A DNA stretch of 46,692 nt from 4572-123 sp002084545 (GTDB lineage: Bacteria > Desulfobacterota > Desulfobacteria > Desulfobacterales > 4572-123). Position numbers and translations under genes: made by a program. Below the pieces are notes generated by a model. That model did no database searches. It saw only the letters and a list, made by a program, of their open reading frames with translations, and was not told the DNA's origin. Below are positions 14,145 to 23,747 of this stretch, piece by piece; the stretch's first letter is position 1, and each line of letters begins with the position of its first letter. Location: assembly GCA_029939715.1 (NCBI GenBank), contig JAOZSJ010000016.1, forward strand, positions 1 through 46,692. The letters run 5' to 3'.

Positions 14145-15275
14145 ATGTGTCGCCTGCTTGCAATTACCAGTAAAGATCCGCTGTCGCCCATGGTGGCCAT
14201 CGAGGCCATGGATGTAATGCGTGAAGGTCACGACGGCTCGGGCGTCGGGCTTCTCATGCGCGGCCTCGGGGGACCGTTTGAAGACCTGAAAGACGCGCCT
14301 ATCCTGTCTGGAATCTTCAGTGAAAAAGGATTAAGGCGTCTTGATACATTCATGATGGATATCGGGTTCATGACCAAGTACAAGCTGTCCATCAAGGTTC
14401 CCAAAACAACCCCCAAAGGGGTGCCGCGCAGGGACATCTACCTGATCCGGGCCTATGAGTACCCCGAGGAGTGGGAAAACCTGAGCCGTACTGAACTGCA
14501 GGAACGGCTCCTGATCATCCGGCTTCAACTTCGTGAGATGGGTGAAGAAAAAAAAGATATGATCGTGTTTTCTTTCTGGCCGGATGTCATCATGCTCAAG
14601 GAGATCGGTGACCCCCTGGAGGTTGCCCGCCACCTGAACCTGGGCCGCAGAGAACTGGAGGCCCGGGTAATTATGGCCCAGGGCCGCCAGAACACCAATT
14701 ACGCCATTGATCTTTATGCCTGTCACCCCTTTTTCATCCAGGGCTTTTCCACCATGACCAACGGTGAGAACACGGCCTTCATACCGATTAAAGAGTATCT
14801 CATGTCCCGGGGCTTTCACGGCTATACGGGATATCAGTCAGATTCCGAGGTATTTACTCACATCCTGCATTATACCATTGCCAAACTTGGACTGGGAATC
14901 GAGGCCTACAAGCATATCATCACCCCCCTTCAGGACCATGACCAGAAAAATCATCCTGATGAACGGCTGCTGAAACAGCTCAAGCATTCCTGCCGGCGCC
15001 TGATCATCGATGGCCCCAACTGCGTCATCGGCTGCCTGCCGGACAACTCCCTTTTCATGGTTCAGGACCGCAAGAAACTCAGACCGGGAGTGGTGGGCGG
15101 AAAACCGGGACGATTTGCCTTTTGTTCGGAAATCTGCGGCCTGGACTATGCTATTCCCGACCGAGATAAAAGCAGAGATTTTCAACCCATGCATCTGGAT
15201 ACGGTTATGGTTGGTCCGGATTGCCAGGAGATTACAACATGCAGTCAAACAGAAAAATTACCCCTTCCACATTAA
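14145..15275 (+). CDS. Glutamate synthase, split glutamine amidotransferase (class II GATase) subunit
   Basis: This 376-residue protein starts MCRLLAI, so Cys2 becomes the N-terminal nucleophile after Met removal. That is the mark of Ntn-type class II glutamine amidotransferases. Later motifs include EGHDGSGVGLLMRG, GRQNTNYAIDLYACHPFF and the TNGENTAFIP / GYTGYQSDSEVF segment. It corresponds to the first ~400 residues of bacterial GltB, here a separate gene as in archaeal-type and many anaerobe glutamate synthases. It releases ammonia from glutamine for the FMN subunit encoded next. The start is set by AAGGAG 6 bases upstream. It overlaps the next gene by 37 bp, which suggests coupled translation. 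It is the first gene behind the sigma-54 promoter. Confidence 0.88.
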   Translation: MCRLLAITSKDPLSPMVAIEAMDVMREGHDGSGVGLLMRGLGGPFEDLKDAPILSGIFSEKGLRRLDTFMMDIGFMTKYKLSIKVPKTTPKGVPRRDIYLIRAYEYPEEWENLSRTELQERLLIIRLQLREMGEEKKDMIVFSFWPDVIMLKEIGDPLEVARHLNLGRRELEARVIMAQGRQNTNYAIDLYACHPFFIQGFSTMTNGENTAFIPIKEYLMSRGFHGYTGYQSDSEVFTHILHYTIAKLGLGIEAYKHIITPLQDHDQKNHPDERLLKQLKHSCRRLIIDGPNCVIGCLPDNSLFMVQDRKKLRPGVVGGKPGRFAFCSEICGLDYAIPDRDKSRDFQPMHLDTVMVGPDCQEITTCSQTEKLPLPH

Positions 15276-16873
15276 GCATCAAGGATCTGCCATGGCAGAT
15301 AAACTGGGACAGTAACAAATGCAGCCTGTGCGGAAAATGCACGGCCGTCTGTCCGGTCAATGCCATAGAGCTCGGGGTGTTCCGGAAAAGAGTACTGGAA
15401 CCAGGCATTGGAATAACACAGGCTCCCTCCAACGAGTATAAGATATATTACGGCATTCGGCAGAAAACCGATCCTGCTTTTTCCTGCGTCGGCTGTGCCA
15501 TGTGCACCATGGTCTGCCCTAACGACGCCATCGGGCCGATGCGCAGCGACGAGGCGGACAAACTCGGATTCCATGTAAACCAGGGCGGGCAGCCCCGACG
15601 GCGCGGCGGCCGCCGCAATGCTCCGGGCAGCGTTCTGGACCGGATCAAATTCATCCGGATATCCATGCTCACCGATCCGGCACTGGACGCGGGACGCCAC
15701 GAATTTGAACTGCGGACTCTTCTGGGTCGGGTCCTTAATCCTGAAGAAAACCTTATGTTTTTAAAGGAAAACGGATGGATCCCGCCTGTGCGTGAAATCT
15801 ATCCGCTGATTATCGGCGGCATGTCTTTCGGGGCTCTTTCCCCGAATATGTGGGAGGGGCTTCAACTGGGGGTGACCTATCTCAACGAGGAACTCGGATT
15901 ACCCGTGCGCATCAGCACCGGCGAAGGCGGCTGCCCTCCCCGCTTGCTGCGCAGCCGGTTTTTAAAATATGTAATCCTCCAGATTGCCAGCGGCTACTTT
16001 GGCTGGGATGAGATCATCCACTCCATCCCGCACATGAAGGAAGATCCCTGTGCCATAGAAATAAAATATGGTCAGGGAGCCAAACCCGGAGACGGCGGAC
16101 TGCTCATGTGGTACAAGGTCAACCGCCTTATAGCCGCTATCAGGGGAGTGCCCCGGGGCATCAACCTGCCGAGCCCGCCTACCCACCAGACTCAGTATTC
16201 CATAGAGGAATCCGTGGCCAAAATGATTCAGTCCATGTCTATGGCATGGGGATTCAGGGTGCCTGTTTATCCTAAAATTTCAGCCACATCCACCGCCCTT
16301 GCCGTTTTGAATAACCTGACCCGCAACCCCTATGCGGCCGGGCTTGCCATAGACGGCGAAGACGGCGGCACCGGTGCGGCCTATAACATATCCATGAATC
16401 ATATGGGCCATCCCATTGCCGGCAATATCCGGGACTGCTATCTGAACCTGGTAAAAATCGGCATGCAGAATGAAATCCCGCTGTTTGCCGGAGGCGGCAT
16501 CGGTAAGAGCGGCAACCTGACGGCCAATGCGGCGGCCCTGATCATGCTGGGGGCCAGCGGGGTCCAGATCGGCAAATATATCATGCAGGCAGCGGCAGGC
16601 TGCCTGGGATCTGAATCCGATCGGTGTAACATCTGCAACATCGGCAAATGCCCCAAGGGCATTACATCCCAGGATCCGCGTCTTTACCGGCGTCTGGATG
16701 TGGATGATGTGGCCCAGCGGGTGGTGGATGTTTTTTTAAGCTTTGATACGGAACTGAAAAAGATCGTCGCCCCCTTGGGCCGTTCCACAACCCTGCCCAT
16801 CGGCATGTCCGATGCGCTTGGCATCAATGATGCCGACGTGGCAAAGCGTCTTGATATACAGTATGTGGTATAA
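15239..16873 (+). CDS. Glutamate synthase, FMN-binding central subunit with N-terminal ferredoxin domain
   Basis: This subunit (544 residues) converts 2-oxoglutarate plus ammonia to glutamate. Two [4Fe-4S] motifs stand at the N-terminus: CSLCGKCTAVCP at 28-39 and CVGCAMCTMVCP at 83-94. The FMN TIM-barrel of the glutamate synthase central domain follows, with IIGGMSFGALSP, ISTGEGGCPPRLL, IKYGQGAKPGDGGLL, AIDGEDGGTGAA and PLFAGGGIGKSGN. Near the C-terminus RCNICNIGKCPKGIT matches the 3Fe-4S site of GltB. I choose the ATG at 15239 because CAGGAG lies 8 bases upstream; a TTG 18 bases earlier is possible but poorer. The fused ferredoxin centres suggest electrons arrive from the flavoprotein subunit through Fe-S clusters. 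Confidence 0.9.
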   Translation: MQSNRKITPSTLSIKDLPWQINWDSNKCSLCGKCTAVCPVNAIELGVFRKRVLEPGIGITQAPSNEYKIYYGIRQKTDPAFSCVGCAMCTMVCPNDAIGPMRSDEADKLGFHVNQGGQPRRRGGRRNAPGSVLDRIKFIRISMLTDPALDAGRHEFELRTLLGRVLNPEENLMFLKENGWIPPVREIYPLIIGGMSFGALSPNMWEGLQLGVTYLNEELGLPVRISTGEGGCPPRLLRSRFLKYVILQIASGYFGWDEIIHSIPHMKEDPCAIEIKYGQGAKPGDGGLLMWYKVNRLIAAIRGVPRGINLPSPPTHQTQYSIEESVAKMIQSMSMAWGFRVPVYPKISATSTALAVLNNLTRNPYAAGLAIDGEDGGTGAAYNISMNHMGHPIAGNIRDCYLNLVKIGMQNEIPLFAGGGIGKSGNLTANAAALIMLGASGVQIGKYIMQAAAGCLGSESDRCNICNIGKCPKGITSQDPRLYRRLDVDDVAQRVVDVFLSFDTELKKIVAPLGRSTTLPIGMSDALGINDADVAKRLDIQYVV

Positions 16874-16957
16874 CGTTCCGGAATTAAAAAAATTGAAAGA
16901 TACTCATCGCTTAACTACTTAACCACTCAACCACTCAGCGAGGTGTGGAGTATTGGT

Positions 16958-19288
16958 ATGAATATAAAAAAATTTCATGAAATTTCAGGCAAACAGCATG
17001 GCAGCCGCATCGAATCACGCATTCTGGAAGAAATAATTCAGGATGCTGTTGCCCTGGGCCACAGACGGCTTGAAATAACCGCCTGCGGCCAGCATGGCAT
17101 AGGCGGCCGGCTATGGACCGCTGGTGAGGAACCCGTTCATATAAAAATCAAGGGCCATTCCGGCCAGAGGCTGGGATCTTTGGGATTCCCCAATACCTTT
17201 ATCGAAAACATGGGACCGGCATCAGACGACGTTGGATGGCTGAATGCAGGGGCCGAGATAATTATCCACGGCAATGCCGCCAACGGTACGGCCAACGGCA
17301 TGGCCCAGGGCAAGGTGCTGGTTGACGGCAACATCGGCGCCCGGGGCATGACCATGACCAAACACAACCCCCGTTTCGATCCTCCCGAGCTTTGGGTACT
17401 GGGATCCGCAGGCGATTATTTCGGTGAATTCATGGCCGGCGGAACCGCTGTCATCTGCGGACTGGACGCCCAGAATCCGGATAATGTGCTGGGTTACCGC
17501 CCCTTTGTCGGCATGGTCGGAGGAAGGGCCTTTTACCGCGGCCCCCATTCGGGTTACAGCCGTGTAGATGCAAAACCTGTAGCCATCAGTGATACTGAAT
17601 TTGACTGGCTGCTTAAAAACCTGCATCAATTTTTAAAACGCATCGGCCGCACGGAGCTGATGGAACAACTGTCTGTACGAAAAGAGTGGAATCTTTTAAC
17701 GGCAAGAACCTTTCAGGATAAATTTTCCCGCCCCCTACGTTCGGTAAAATCCTTTCATGCCCTGGTATGGGAAAAAGAACTGGGCCGGGGCGGCATCATC
17801 GGAGATCTTACCGAACTGGATCGCAGCCAGATACCCCTGATCACCTCCGGAAAGCTCAGACGTTTTGTCCCGGTCTGGGAAAACAGGAAATATTCCGCAC
17901 CCTGTGAAGCCTCCTGCCCCACCGGCATCCCGGTTCAGGAACGGTGGAAGCTGATTCGGGAAGGACGCATGGATGAGGCAATGGACATGGCCCTGAACTA
18001 TACGCCGTTTCCTGCTGCGGTATGCGGCTACCTCTGCCCCGGATTGTGCATGGATGCCTGTACACGCCAGTCCGGCCTGATGGTGCCAATCGACACATCA
18101 CTGCTGGGCAGGGCCGGCATCGAGGCTGAATTGCCCGATCTGCCGGCGCCCGATAATAAAAAAATTGCCGTCATAGGCGGCGGACCGGCCGGTATTTCAA
18201 TCGCCTGGCAGCTACGCCTTGCAGGCCACAAAGCCACTGTATACGACAAAGACAAAACCCTGGGTGGGAAAATGGCCGCGGTGATTCCCAAAACCAGAAT
18301 TCCGGCAAATGTCCTTGAAGCCGAACTGAAGCGCGCCGCAAGGGTGATCGACCATGTACAGCTGAAAAAAGAACTCGCACCTGAAGACCTGCGCCAGATG
18401 AAAAAAAAGTATGATTTTATTGTTATCGCCGTTGGCGCCCAGAAACCGCGGACCCTGCCTGTACCCGGCAGCCGGCATTTAATCACGGCCCTGGATTTTC
18501 TTTCACACTCAAGAATCGATGATATCCGACCGGGCAAACAGGTTGTAATTATCGGTGCGGGCAATGTGGGGTGTGATGTCGCCACCGAAGCTTTTCGCCT
18601 GGGTGCTGAAAAAGTAACGCTGATCGATGTCCAGGAACCGCTCTCTTTTGGTGCTGAGCGCGACGCTGCCGAGGCATTGGGCGCCGTATTCAAATGGCCC
18701 TGTTTTACCGAAAAAATCACTGAAAAGGGCGTTATATTAAAAAACGGCGATGTCATTGACGCAGATACGACCGTTATTTCCATCGGCGATATTCCCGATC
18801 TTGACTTTCTGCCGCAGGAGATTGCCGTCGATAATGGATTTATCCGGGTAAACGACTATTTTCAAACCACCGACCCGGCAATATTTGCCGTGGGCGATAC
18901 AGTCAAACCGGGCCTGCTGACCGACGCTATCGGTGCCGGACGCAAAGCTGCCGGGGCCATTATCAATATTCTGTCGGACAGCCCCCCTCTGTCAAAAACC
19001 CGCCCCATGATAGACCGCGGCAGGGTCGCAACCCAATACTTTGATCCGCGGATAACCGCCTTTGAGGACCTGGACCAGTGCGGAAGCCAGTGCTCCTCAT
19101 GCGGAACCTGCCGGGATTGCGAAATATGTATTGCCGCATGTCCCCAGGCAGCCATCAGCAGGATCGAACATAAAAATGGCGATTTTGAATATATTGTCGA
19201 CGCGGATCGCTGCATCGGGTGCGGGTTCTGTGCCGGGGCCTGTCCCTGCGGCATCTGGAACCTGGCGGAAAATGAACCTCTTGAATAA
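16958..19288 (+). CDS. Glutamate synthase GXGXG domain fused to a GltD-like FAD/NAD(P) oxidoreductase with C-terminal 2x[4Fe-4S]
   Basis: This 776-residue fusion has four parts. The GltB C-terminal GXGXG beta-helix covers about residues 1-225 (GQHGIGGRLWT, GAEIIIHGNAANGTANGMAQG, GTAVICGL). A GltD-type N-terminal Fe-S region follows at about 310-365 (CEASCPTGIPVQERW, CGYLCPGLCMDAC). Then come two dinucleotide-binding folds, with IGGGPAGISIAW near 403 (FAD) and IIGAGNVGCDVA near 530 (NAD(P)H). Last is a tail with CSSCGTCRDCEICIAACP and CIGCGFCAGACP clusters from about 708. With the two upstream genes it makes a complete glutamate synthase. I use the ATG at 16958, preceded by GGAG at 8 bases. 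It lies 84 bp after the FMN subunit gene, across a short repetitive spacer. Confidence 0.9.
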   Translation: MNIKKFHEISGKQHGSRIESRILEEIIQDAVALGHRRLEITACGQHGIGGRLWTAGEEPVHIKIKGHSGQRLGSLGFPNTFIENMGPASDDVGWLNAGAEIIIHGNAANGTANGMAQGKVLVDGNIGARGMTMTKHNPRFDPPELWVLGSAGDYFGEFMAGGTAVICGLDAQNPDNVLGYRPFVGMVGGRAFYRGPHSGYSRVDAKPVAISDTEFDWLLKNLHQFLKRIGRTELMEQLSVRKEWNLLTARTFQDKFSRPLRSVKSFHALVWEKELGRGGIIGDLTELDRSQIPLITSGKLRRFVPVWENRKYSAPCEASCPTGIPVQERWKLIREGRMDEAMDMALNYTPFPAAVCGYLCPGLCMDACTRQSGLMVPIDTSLLGRAGIEAELPDLPAPDNKKIAVIGGGPAGISIAWQLRLAGHKATVYDKDKTLGGKMAAVIPKTRIPANVLEAELKRAARVIDHVQLKKELAPEDLRQMKKKYDFIVIAVGAQKPRTLPVPGSRHLITALDFLSHSRIDDIRPGKQVVIIGAGNVGCDVATEAFRLGAEKVTLIDVQEPLSFGAERDAAEALGAVFKWPCFTEKITEKGVILKNGDVIDADTTVISIGDIPDLDFLPQEIAVDNGFIRVNDYFQTTDPAIFAVGDTVKPGLLTDAIGAGRKAAGAIINILSDSPPLSKTRPMIDRGRVATQYFDPRITAFEDLDQCGSQCSSCGTCRDCEICIAACPQAAISRIEHKNGDFEYIVDADRCIGCGFCAGACPCGIWNLAENEPLE

Positions 19289-19359
19289 CTGCGCAATTTC
19301 TGCTATCTGGTGGCAGTCTTTTTATGGAAATCGGCAAATAATTGAGCTACTATAAACCT

Positions 19360-20499
19360 ATGAAAGCACTATTAGCCCTGGAAGACGGGCGCACATTCAG
19401 ATGCAGATCATTCACCGGGCCCGGCGAAACCGGGGGTGAAACGGTTTTCAACACCAGCATGACCGGATACCAGGAGGTCCTCACCGACCCCTCCTACCGC
19501 GGGCAGCTTGTGACCATGACCTACCCGCTGATGGGCAACTACGGCACCTGTCCTGAAGATATCGAGTCCGGCCGGATTCAGGTGGCTGGATTCTTGATCC
19601 GCGAATATCAGGAATTTCCAAGCAATTTCAGGTCCACGGCTCCTCTGGCGGATTATCTCAAACAGCAGGGCATTCTTGGCATCCATCAGCTCGATACCCG
19701 TGCCCTGACACGCCATATCCGCAAAACCGGCGCCATGCGGGGTTGTATTTCAACCATGGAGCTTGATCCTGATGTACTGGTGAAAAGAGCCCGGCGGATT
19801 CCGGCCATGGCCGGTCAGGATCTGGCCAGTGCCGTTACCTGTGATCAACCCTATTTCTGGAAAGATGGAAAACCTCTTGTCTGCGAAACTGATATCCGAA
19901 CCATGGGTCGACCGGCCCCCACGTGCAAGGACAAACCTTTTTTTGTTGTGGCATTTGATTTCGGCATCAAATACAATATCTTAAGGGGTCTTTCAAAGGC
20001 AGCATGCGACGTACTTGTGGTGCCGGCCGGCACCGATGCTGAAACAGTCCTGGCCCTGGAACCGGACGGCATTTTTCTTTCAAACGGCCCCGGCGACCCC
20101 GAGCCCGTGACCTATGCCGTTGATACCATTAAAACACTGATCGGCAAGAAACCTGTTTTCGGCATATGCCTGGGTCATCAACTGCTGGGACTTGCCCTTG
20201 GGGGTACCACCTACAAACTGAAATTCGGGCACCGTGGGGCCAACCAGCCGGTGAAAAATCTTTTGACCGGCAGAATCGAAATCACGTCCCAGAACCACGG
20301 ATTTGCCGTGGATATAAACACCCTGAATCGGAAAGACATCGAAATCACCCACATCAACCTGAACGACGATACCCTGGAAGGATTCCGGCACAGACGCCTT
20401 CCGCTCATGGCGGTCCAGTACCACCCCGAAGCATCTCCGGGCCCCCACGACGCAGAGTATCTGTTTGATGAATTCAGGAAGATGATGGAAAACAGATAA
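19360..20499 (+). CDS. carA: Carbamoyl-phosphate synthase small (glutaminase) chain
   Basis: This chain of about 379 residues hydrolyses glutamine and channels ammonia to CarB for carbamoyl phosphate, shared by pyrimidine and arginine synthesis. The N-terminal CPSase domain begins KALLALEDGRTFR and has FNTSMTGYQEVLTDPSYRGQ. The C-terminal class I amidotransferase has FLSNGPGDPEP, the nucleophile Cys in FGICLGHQLLGLALGG, and the His/Glu pair in QYHPEASPGPHD. The start is taken as the ATG at 19360, which aligns with the family. A TTG at 19342 is possible, but no strong ribosome-binding site favours either. It follows the glutamate synthase genes by about 70 bp and precedes carB by 6 bp. Confidence 0.94.
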   Translation: MKALLALEDGRTFRCRSFTGPGETGGETVFNTSMTGYQEVLTDPSYRGQLVTMTYPLMGNYGTCPEDIESGRIQVAGFLIREYQEFPSNFRSTAPLADYLKQQGILGIHQLDTRALTRHIRKTGAMRGCISTMELDPDVLVKRARRIPAMAGQDLASAVTCDQPYFWKDGKPLVCETDIRTMGRPAPTCKDKPFFVVAFDFGIKYNILRGLSKAACDVLVVPAGTDAETVLALEPDGIFLSNGPGDPEPVTYAVDTIKTLIGKKPVFGICLGHQLLGLALGGTTYKLKFGHRGANQPVKNLLTGRIEITSQNHGFAVDINTLNRKDIEITHINLNDDTLEGFRHRRLPLMAVQYHPEASPGPHDAEYLFDEFRKMMENR

Positions 20500-20505
20500 T
20501 AAATT

Positions 20506-23500
20506 ATGCCCAAACGCACAGACATCCATAAAATCCTTATTATCGGGGCCGGCCCCATCATCATAAGCCAGGCCTGCGAATTCGACTATTCCGGCACACA
20601 GGCCTGCAAGGCCCTGCGGGAAGAAGGTTATAAGATCGTCCTGGTCAACAGCAATCCGGCCACCATTATGACCGATCCGGAGACAGCCGACCGCACCTAT
20701 ATCGAACCGGTGACCCCGGAAACCGTGGCCAAAATCATCGAAAAAGAGCGCCCCGACGCTTTGCTTCCCACACTGGGAGGACAAACCGGGCTGAACACGG
20801 CAATTGAAGTGGCAAAAATGGGGATACTGGACCGATTCAACGTGGAAATGATCGGTGCGGACACCCGTGCCATCAACAAGGCCGAGGATCGGGACCTGTT
20901 CCGGCAGGCCATGAATAAAATCGGCTTACGGATACCTCAAAGCGGCATTGCCACCGACATGAACCAGGCCCGGGCCATTGCCCGGGATATCGGTTTTCCC
21001 ATTATCGTGCGCCCCAGCTTTACCCTGGGCGGCACCGGCGGCGGCGTGGCCTATAATTCCGAAGACCTGGAACTGCTGGCCAAGGCCGGACTGGATGCCA
21101 GCCTGATCACCCAGGTGATGCTGGAAGAATCGGTCCTGGGCTGGAAGGAATACGAGCTTGAGGTGATGCGGGATCATAATGACAATGTGGTGATCATATG
21201 TTCCATCGAAAACCTGGACCCCATGGGGGTTCATACCGGCGACAGCATCACGGTGGCCCCGGCCCAGACCCTCAGCGACAGGGAATACCAGGTGATGCGC
21301 AATGCAGCCATTGCCATCATCCGGGAAATAGGCGTGGACACCGGCGGCTCCAATGTCCAGTTTGCCGTCAACCCTGAAAACGGGGAGATGATCGTGGTGG
21401 AGATGAATCCACGGGTCTCCCGGAGTTCGGCCCTGGCCTCCAAAGCCACCGGTTATCCCATTGCCAAAATCGCCGCAAAACTGGCGGTGGGATATACTTT
21501 GGATGAAATACCCAACGATATTACCGGCGAAACCATGGCCTCCTTTGAACCCACACTGGATTACTGCGTGGTCAAAATACCACGCTGGACCTTTGAAAAA
21601 TTCCCAGAGACAAGGGACCTTTTGACCACCGCCATGAAATCCGTGGGTGAAACCATGGCCATCGGCCGGACATTTTCCGAAGCCCTCCAGAAAGGACTGC
21701 GCAGCCTTGAAATCGGACGTTTCGGCCTGGGCGCCGACGGCCGGGATGCCGAGGATCTCTCCCGGATAGAGCAAAACCTTTCAACCCCTAACTCACAGCG
21801 GATATTTTATCTGCGCCAGGCCCTGTTAAATGGAATGTCCATACAGGCCATCTTTGATATCACGGGCATAGATCCCTGGTTTCTCTATCAGATCAGACAA
21901 ATCGTGAATACCGAACAAAAAATCACCGAAAAAATAAAGCAACAGGGCCTGGAGGTATTTGAAAAAGAGAAAAACCTGCTTTACCGTGTCAAGGCCATGG
22001 GGTTTTCAGATCCGCAGATCGCCCATCTGGCCGGATCGACTGAAGAACAGGTCCACTCCCTGCGCCGAAAGCTTTCCATATACCCGGTATTCAAGCTTGT
22101 GGACACCTGCGCGGCCGAATTCCAGGCAGCCACTCCGTACTACTATTCAGCCTATGAGGAGGAAAACGAGGCACGGGTATCTGATCGCAAAAAGGTCATG
22201 ATTTTAGGCGGGGGTCCCAACCGCATCGGCCAGGGCATCGAGTTTGATTACTGCTGTGTCCACGCATCCTTTGCCCTTGCGGAAGAGGAGGTGGAAAGCA
22301 TCATGGTAAACAGTAACCCGGAAACCGTGAGCACGGATTACGACACATCGGACAAACTCTATTTTGAACCGCTGACGTACGAAGATGTGCTGCATATCAT
22401 CGAAATGGAAAAACCCGATGGCGTCATCGTGCAGTTCGGGGGCCAGACACCTTTGAATCTTGCGGTTCCCCTTGCCCTGGCCGGTGTAAAAATTCTGGGC
22501 ACCCAGCCCGAAAGTATTGACCAGGCCGAGGACAGGGAGCTTTTTCAGGCCATGCTCAAAAAGCTGAGGCTGCTTCAGCCCGCCAACGGCACGGCCATGA
22601 ATACCAGCGAGGCCGCTGTGATAGCCGATACTATCGGCTATCCGGTCATTGTGCGTCCCTCTTACGTGCTGGGGGGCAGGGGTATGAAAATTGTCTATGA
22701 CCCCAAAGACCTGAAAAGCTATTCCGATCTGGCCATTAAAGCGTCTGAAAAACACCCTGTTTTAATAGATAAATTCCTGGAAGAAGCCATAGAGGTAGAC
22801 GTGGACGCCATCTCCGACGGCACCCGGACCATCATCGGCGGCATCATGGAACATATCGAGGCCGCAGGCGTGCATTCCGGAGATTCCGCCTGTGTCCTGC
22901 CGCCCTACAGCATCTCAACGGAGATGCTGGACCAAATCAAGGATGCTACCAGGGCCATGGCCCTTGAACTGAAGGTTGTGGGCTTGATGAATGTCCAGTA
23001 TGCCATCAAGGACGGTCAGCTCTATGTGATTGAAGTCAATCCCCGTGCCTCCCGGACCATCCCATTTGTAAGCAAGGCCACCGGAGTTCCCCTGGCAAAG
23101 CTGGCCACCAGGGTGATGCTGGGTCGAAGCCTTGCCGACCTTGGCTTTACGCGCGAGGTAATCCCGGAACATATCTCCGTAAAGGAAGCTGTCCTGCCCT
23201 TTGACCGGTTTCCCGATGTAGACACCCTTTTAGGCCCTGAAATGAAGTCCACCGGAGAAGTCATGGGCATCGACAAAAAATTTGGCGCTGCCTATGCCAA
23301 GGCCCAACTGGGAGCCGGACAGAACCTGCCCACTGAGGGAACCTTGTTTATCAGCGTTAAAGACAGGGACAAACAGGCTCTTTTACCGGTTGCCGAGCGC
23401 TTTCACGGAATCGGAATCAAGATTATGGCCACAAGCGGTACCGCTGCATTCTTAAATGCCAGGGGTATCAGGACAACTGAAATCAGCAAGGTATCCGAAG

Positions 23501-23742
23501 GCAGACCCCATGTGGTGGATGCTGTCAAGAACCAAGAGATCCAGCTTATCATCAATACCGGAGCCGGCGACAAGGTCAAACAGGACGGATACAGAATCCG
23601 CCGGGCCGCGCTGAAATACGGCATCCCCTATGCCACAACCATTGCCGGAGCCATGGCCATGAGCCACGGCGTAGCGGCCCTGATGGAAAAACGATTATCG
23701 GTCAAGGCGCTTCAGGATTATAATAGCCCGTTAGGAGCATAA
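20506..23742 (+). CDS. carB: Carbamoyl-phosphate synthase large chain
   Basis: This 1078-residue chain is full length. It contains two homologous ATP-grasp halves: carboxyphosphate (KILIIGAGPIIISQACEFDYSG, PRVSRSSALASKATGYPIA) and carbamoyl phosphate (VMILGGGPNRIGQGIEFDYCC, NPRASRTIPFVSKATGVPLA). An oligomerisation region separates them. The C-terminal MGS-like allosteric domain begins near residue 940 (TLFISVKDRDKQALLPVAERF), where UMP and ornithine normally act. It builds carbamoyl phosphate from bicarbonate, ammonia delivered by CarA, and two ATP. It lies 6 bp behind carA and 5 bp ahead of purF, so the three are co-transcribed. No frameshift or missing motif was seen. Confidence 0.96.
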   Translation: MPKRTDIHKILIIGAGPIIISQACEFDYSGTQACKALREEGYKIVLVNSNPATIMTDPETADRTYIEPVTPETVAKIIEKERPDALLPTLGGQTGLNTAIEVAKMGILDRFNVEMIGADTRAINKAEDRDLFRQAMNKIGLRIPQSGIATDMNQARAIARDIGFPIIVRPSFTLGGTGGGVAYNSEDLELLAKAGLDASLITQVMLEESVLGWKEYELEVMRDHNDNVVIICSIENLDPMGVHTGDSITVAPAQTLSDREYQVMRNAAIAIIREIGVDTGGSNVQFAVNPENGEMIVVEMNPRVSRSSALASKATGYPIAKIAAKLAVGYTLDEIPNDITGETMASFEPTLDYCVVKIPRWTFEKFPETRDLLTTAMKSVGETMAIGRTFSEALQKGLRSLEIGRFGLGADGRDAEDLSRIEQNLSTPNSQRIFYLRQALLNGMSIQAIFDITGIDPWFLYQIRQIVNTEQKITEKIKQQGLEVFEKEKNLLYRVKAMGFSDPQIAHLAGSTEEQVHSLRRKLSIYPVFKLVDTCAAEFQAATPYYYSAYEEENEARVSDRKKVMILGGGPNRIGQGIEFDYCCVHASFALAEEEVESIMVNSNPETVSTDYDTSDKLYFEPLTYEDVLHIIEMEKPDGVIVQFGGQTPLNLAVPLALAGVKILGTQPESIDQAEDRELFQAMLKKLRLLQPANGTAMNTSEAAVIADTIGYPVIVRPSYVLGGRGMKIVYDPKDLKSYSDLAIKASEKHPVLIDKFLEEAIEVDVDAISDGTRTIIGGIMEHIEAAGVHSGDSACVLPPYSISTEMLDQIKDATRAMALELKVVGLMNVQYAIKDGQLYVIEVNPRASRTIPFVSKATGVPLAKLATRVMLGRSLADLGFTREVIPEHISVKEAVLPFDRFPDVDTLLGPEMKSTGEVMGIDKKFGAAYAKAQLGAGQNLPTEGTLFISVKDRDKQALLPVAERFHGIGIKIMATSGTAAFLNARGIRTTEISKVSEGRPHVVDAVKNQEIQLIINTGAGDKVKQDGYRIRRAALKYGIPYATTIAGAMAMSHGVAALMEKRLSVKALQDYNSPLGA

Positions 23743-23747
23743 ATCAG

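Noticed and set aside
16890..16942. Short repeated ACTTAACC/ACCACTCA units before the third glutamate synthase gene, considered as a regulatory or CRISPR-like repeat
   Set aside because: Units are only about 8 bp, irregular and few; no spacer structure or hairpin is evident.
20926..21774. 282-codon open frame on the minus strand
   Set aside because: It lies inside carB, whose plus-strand product is complete and conserved.
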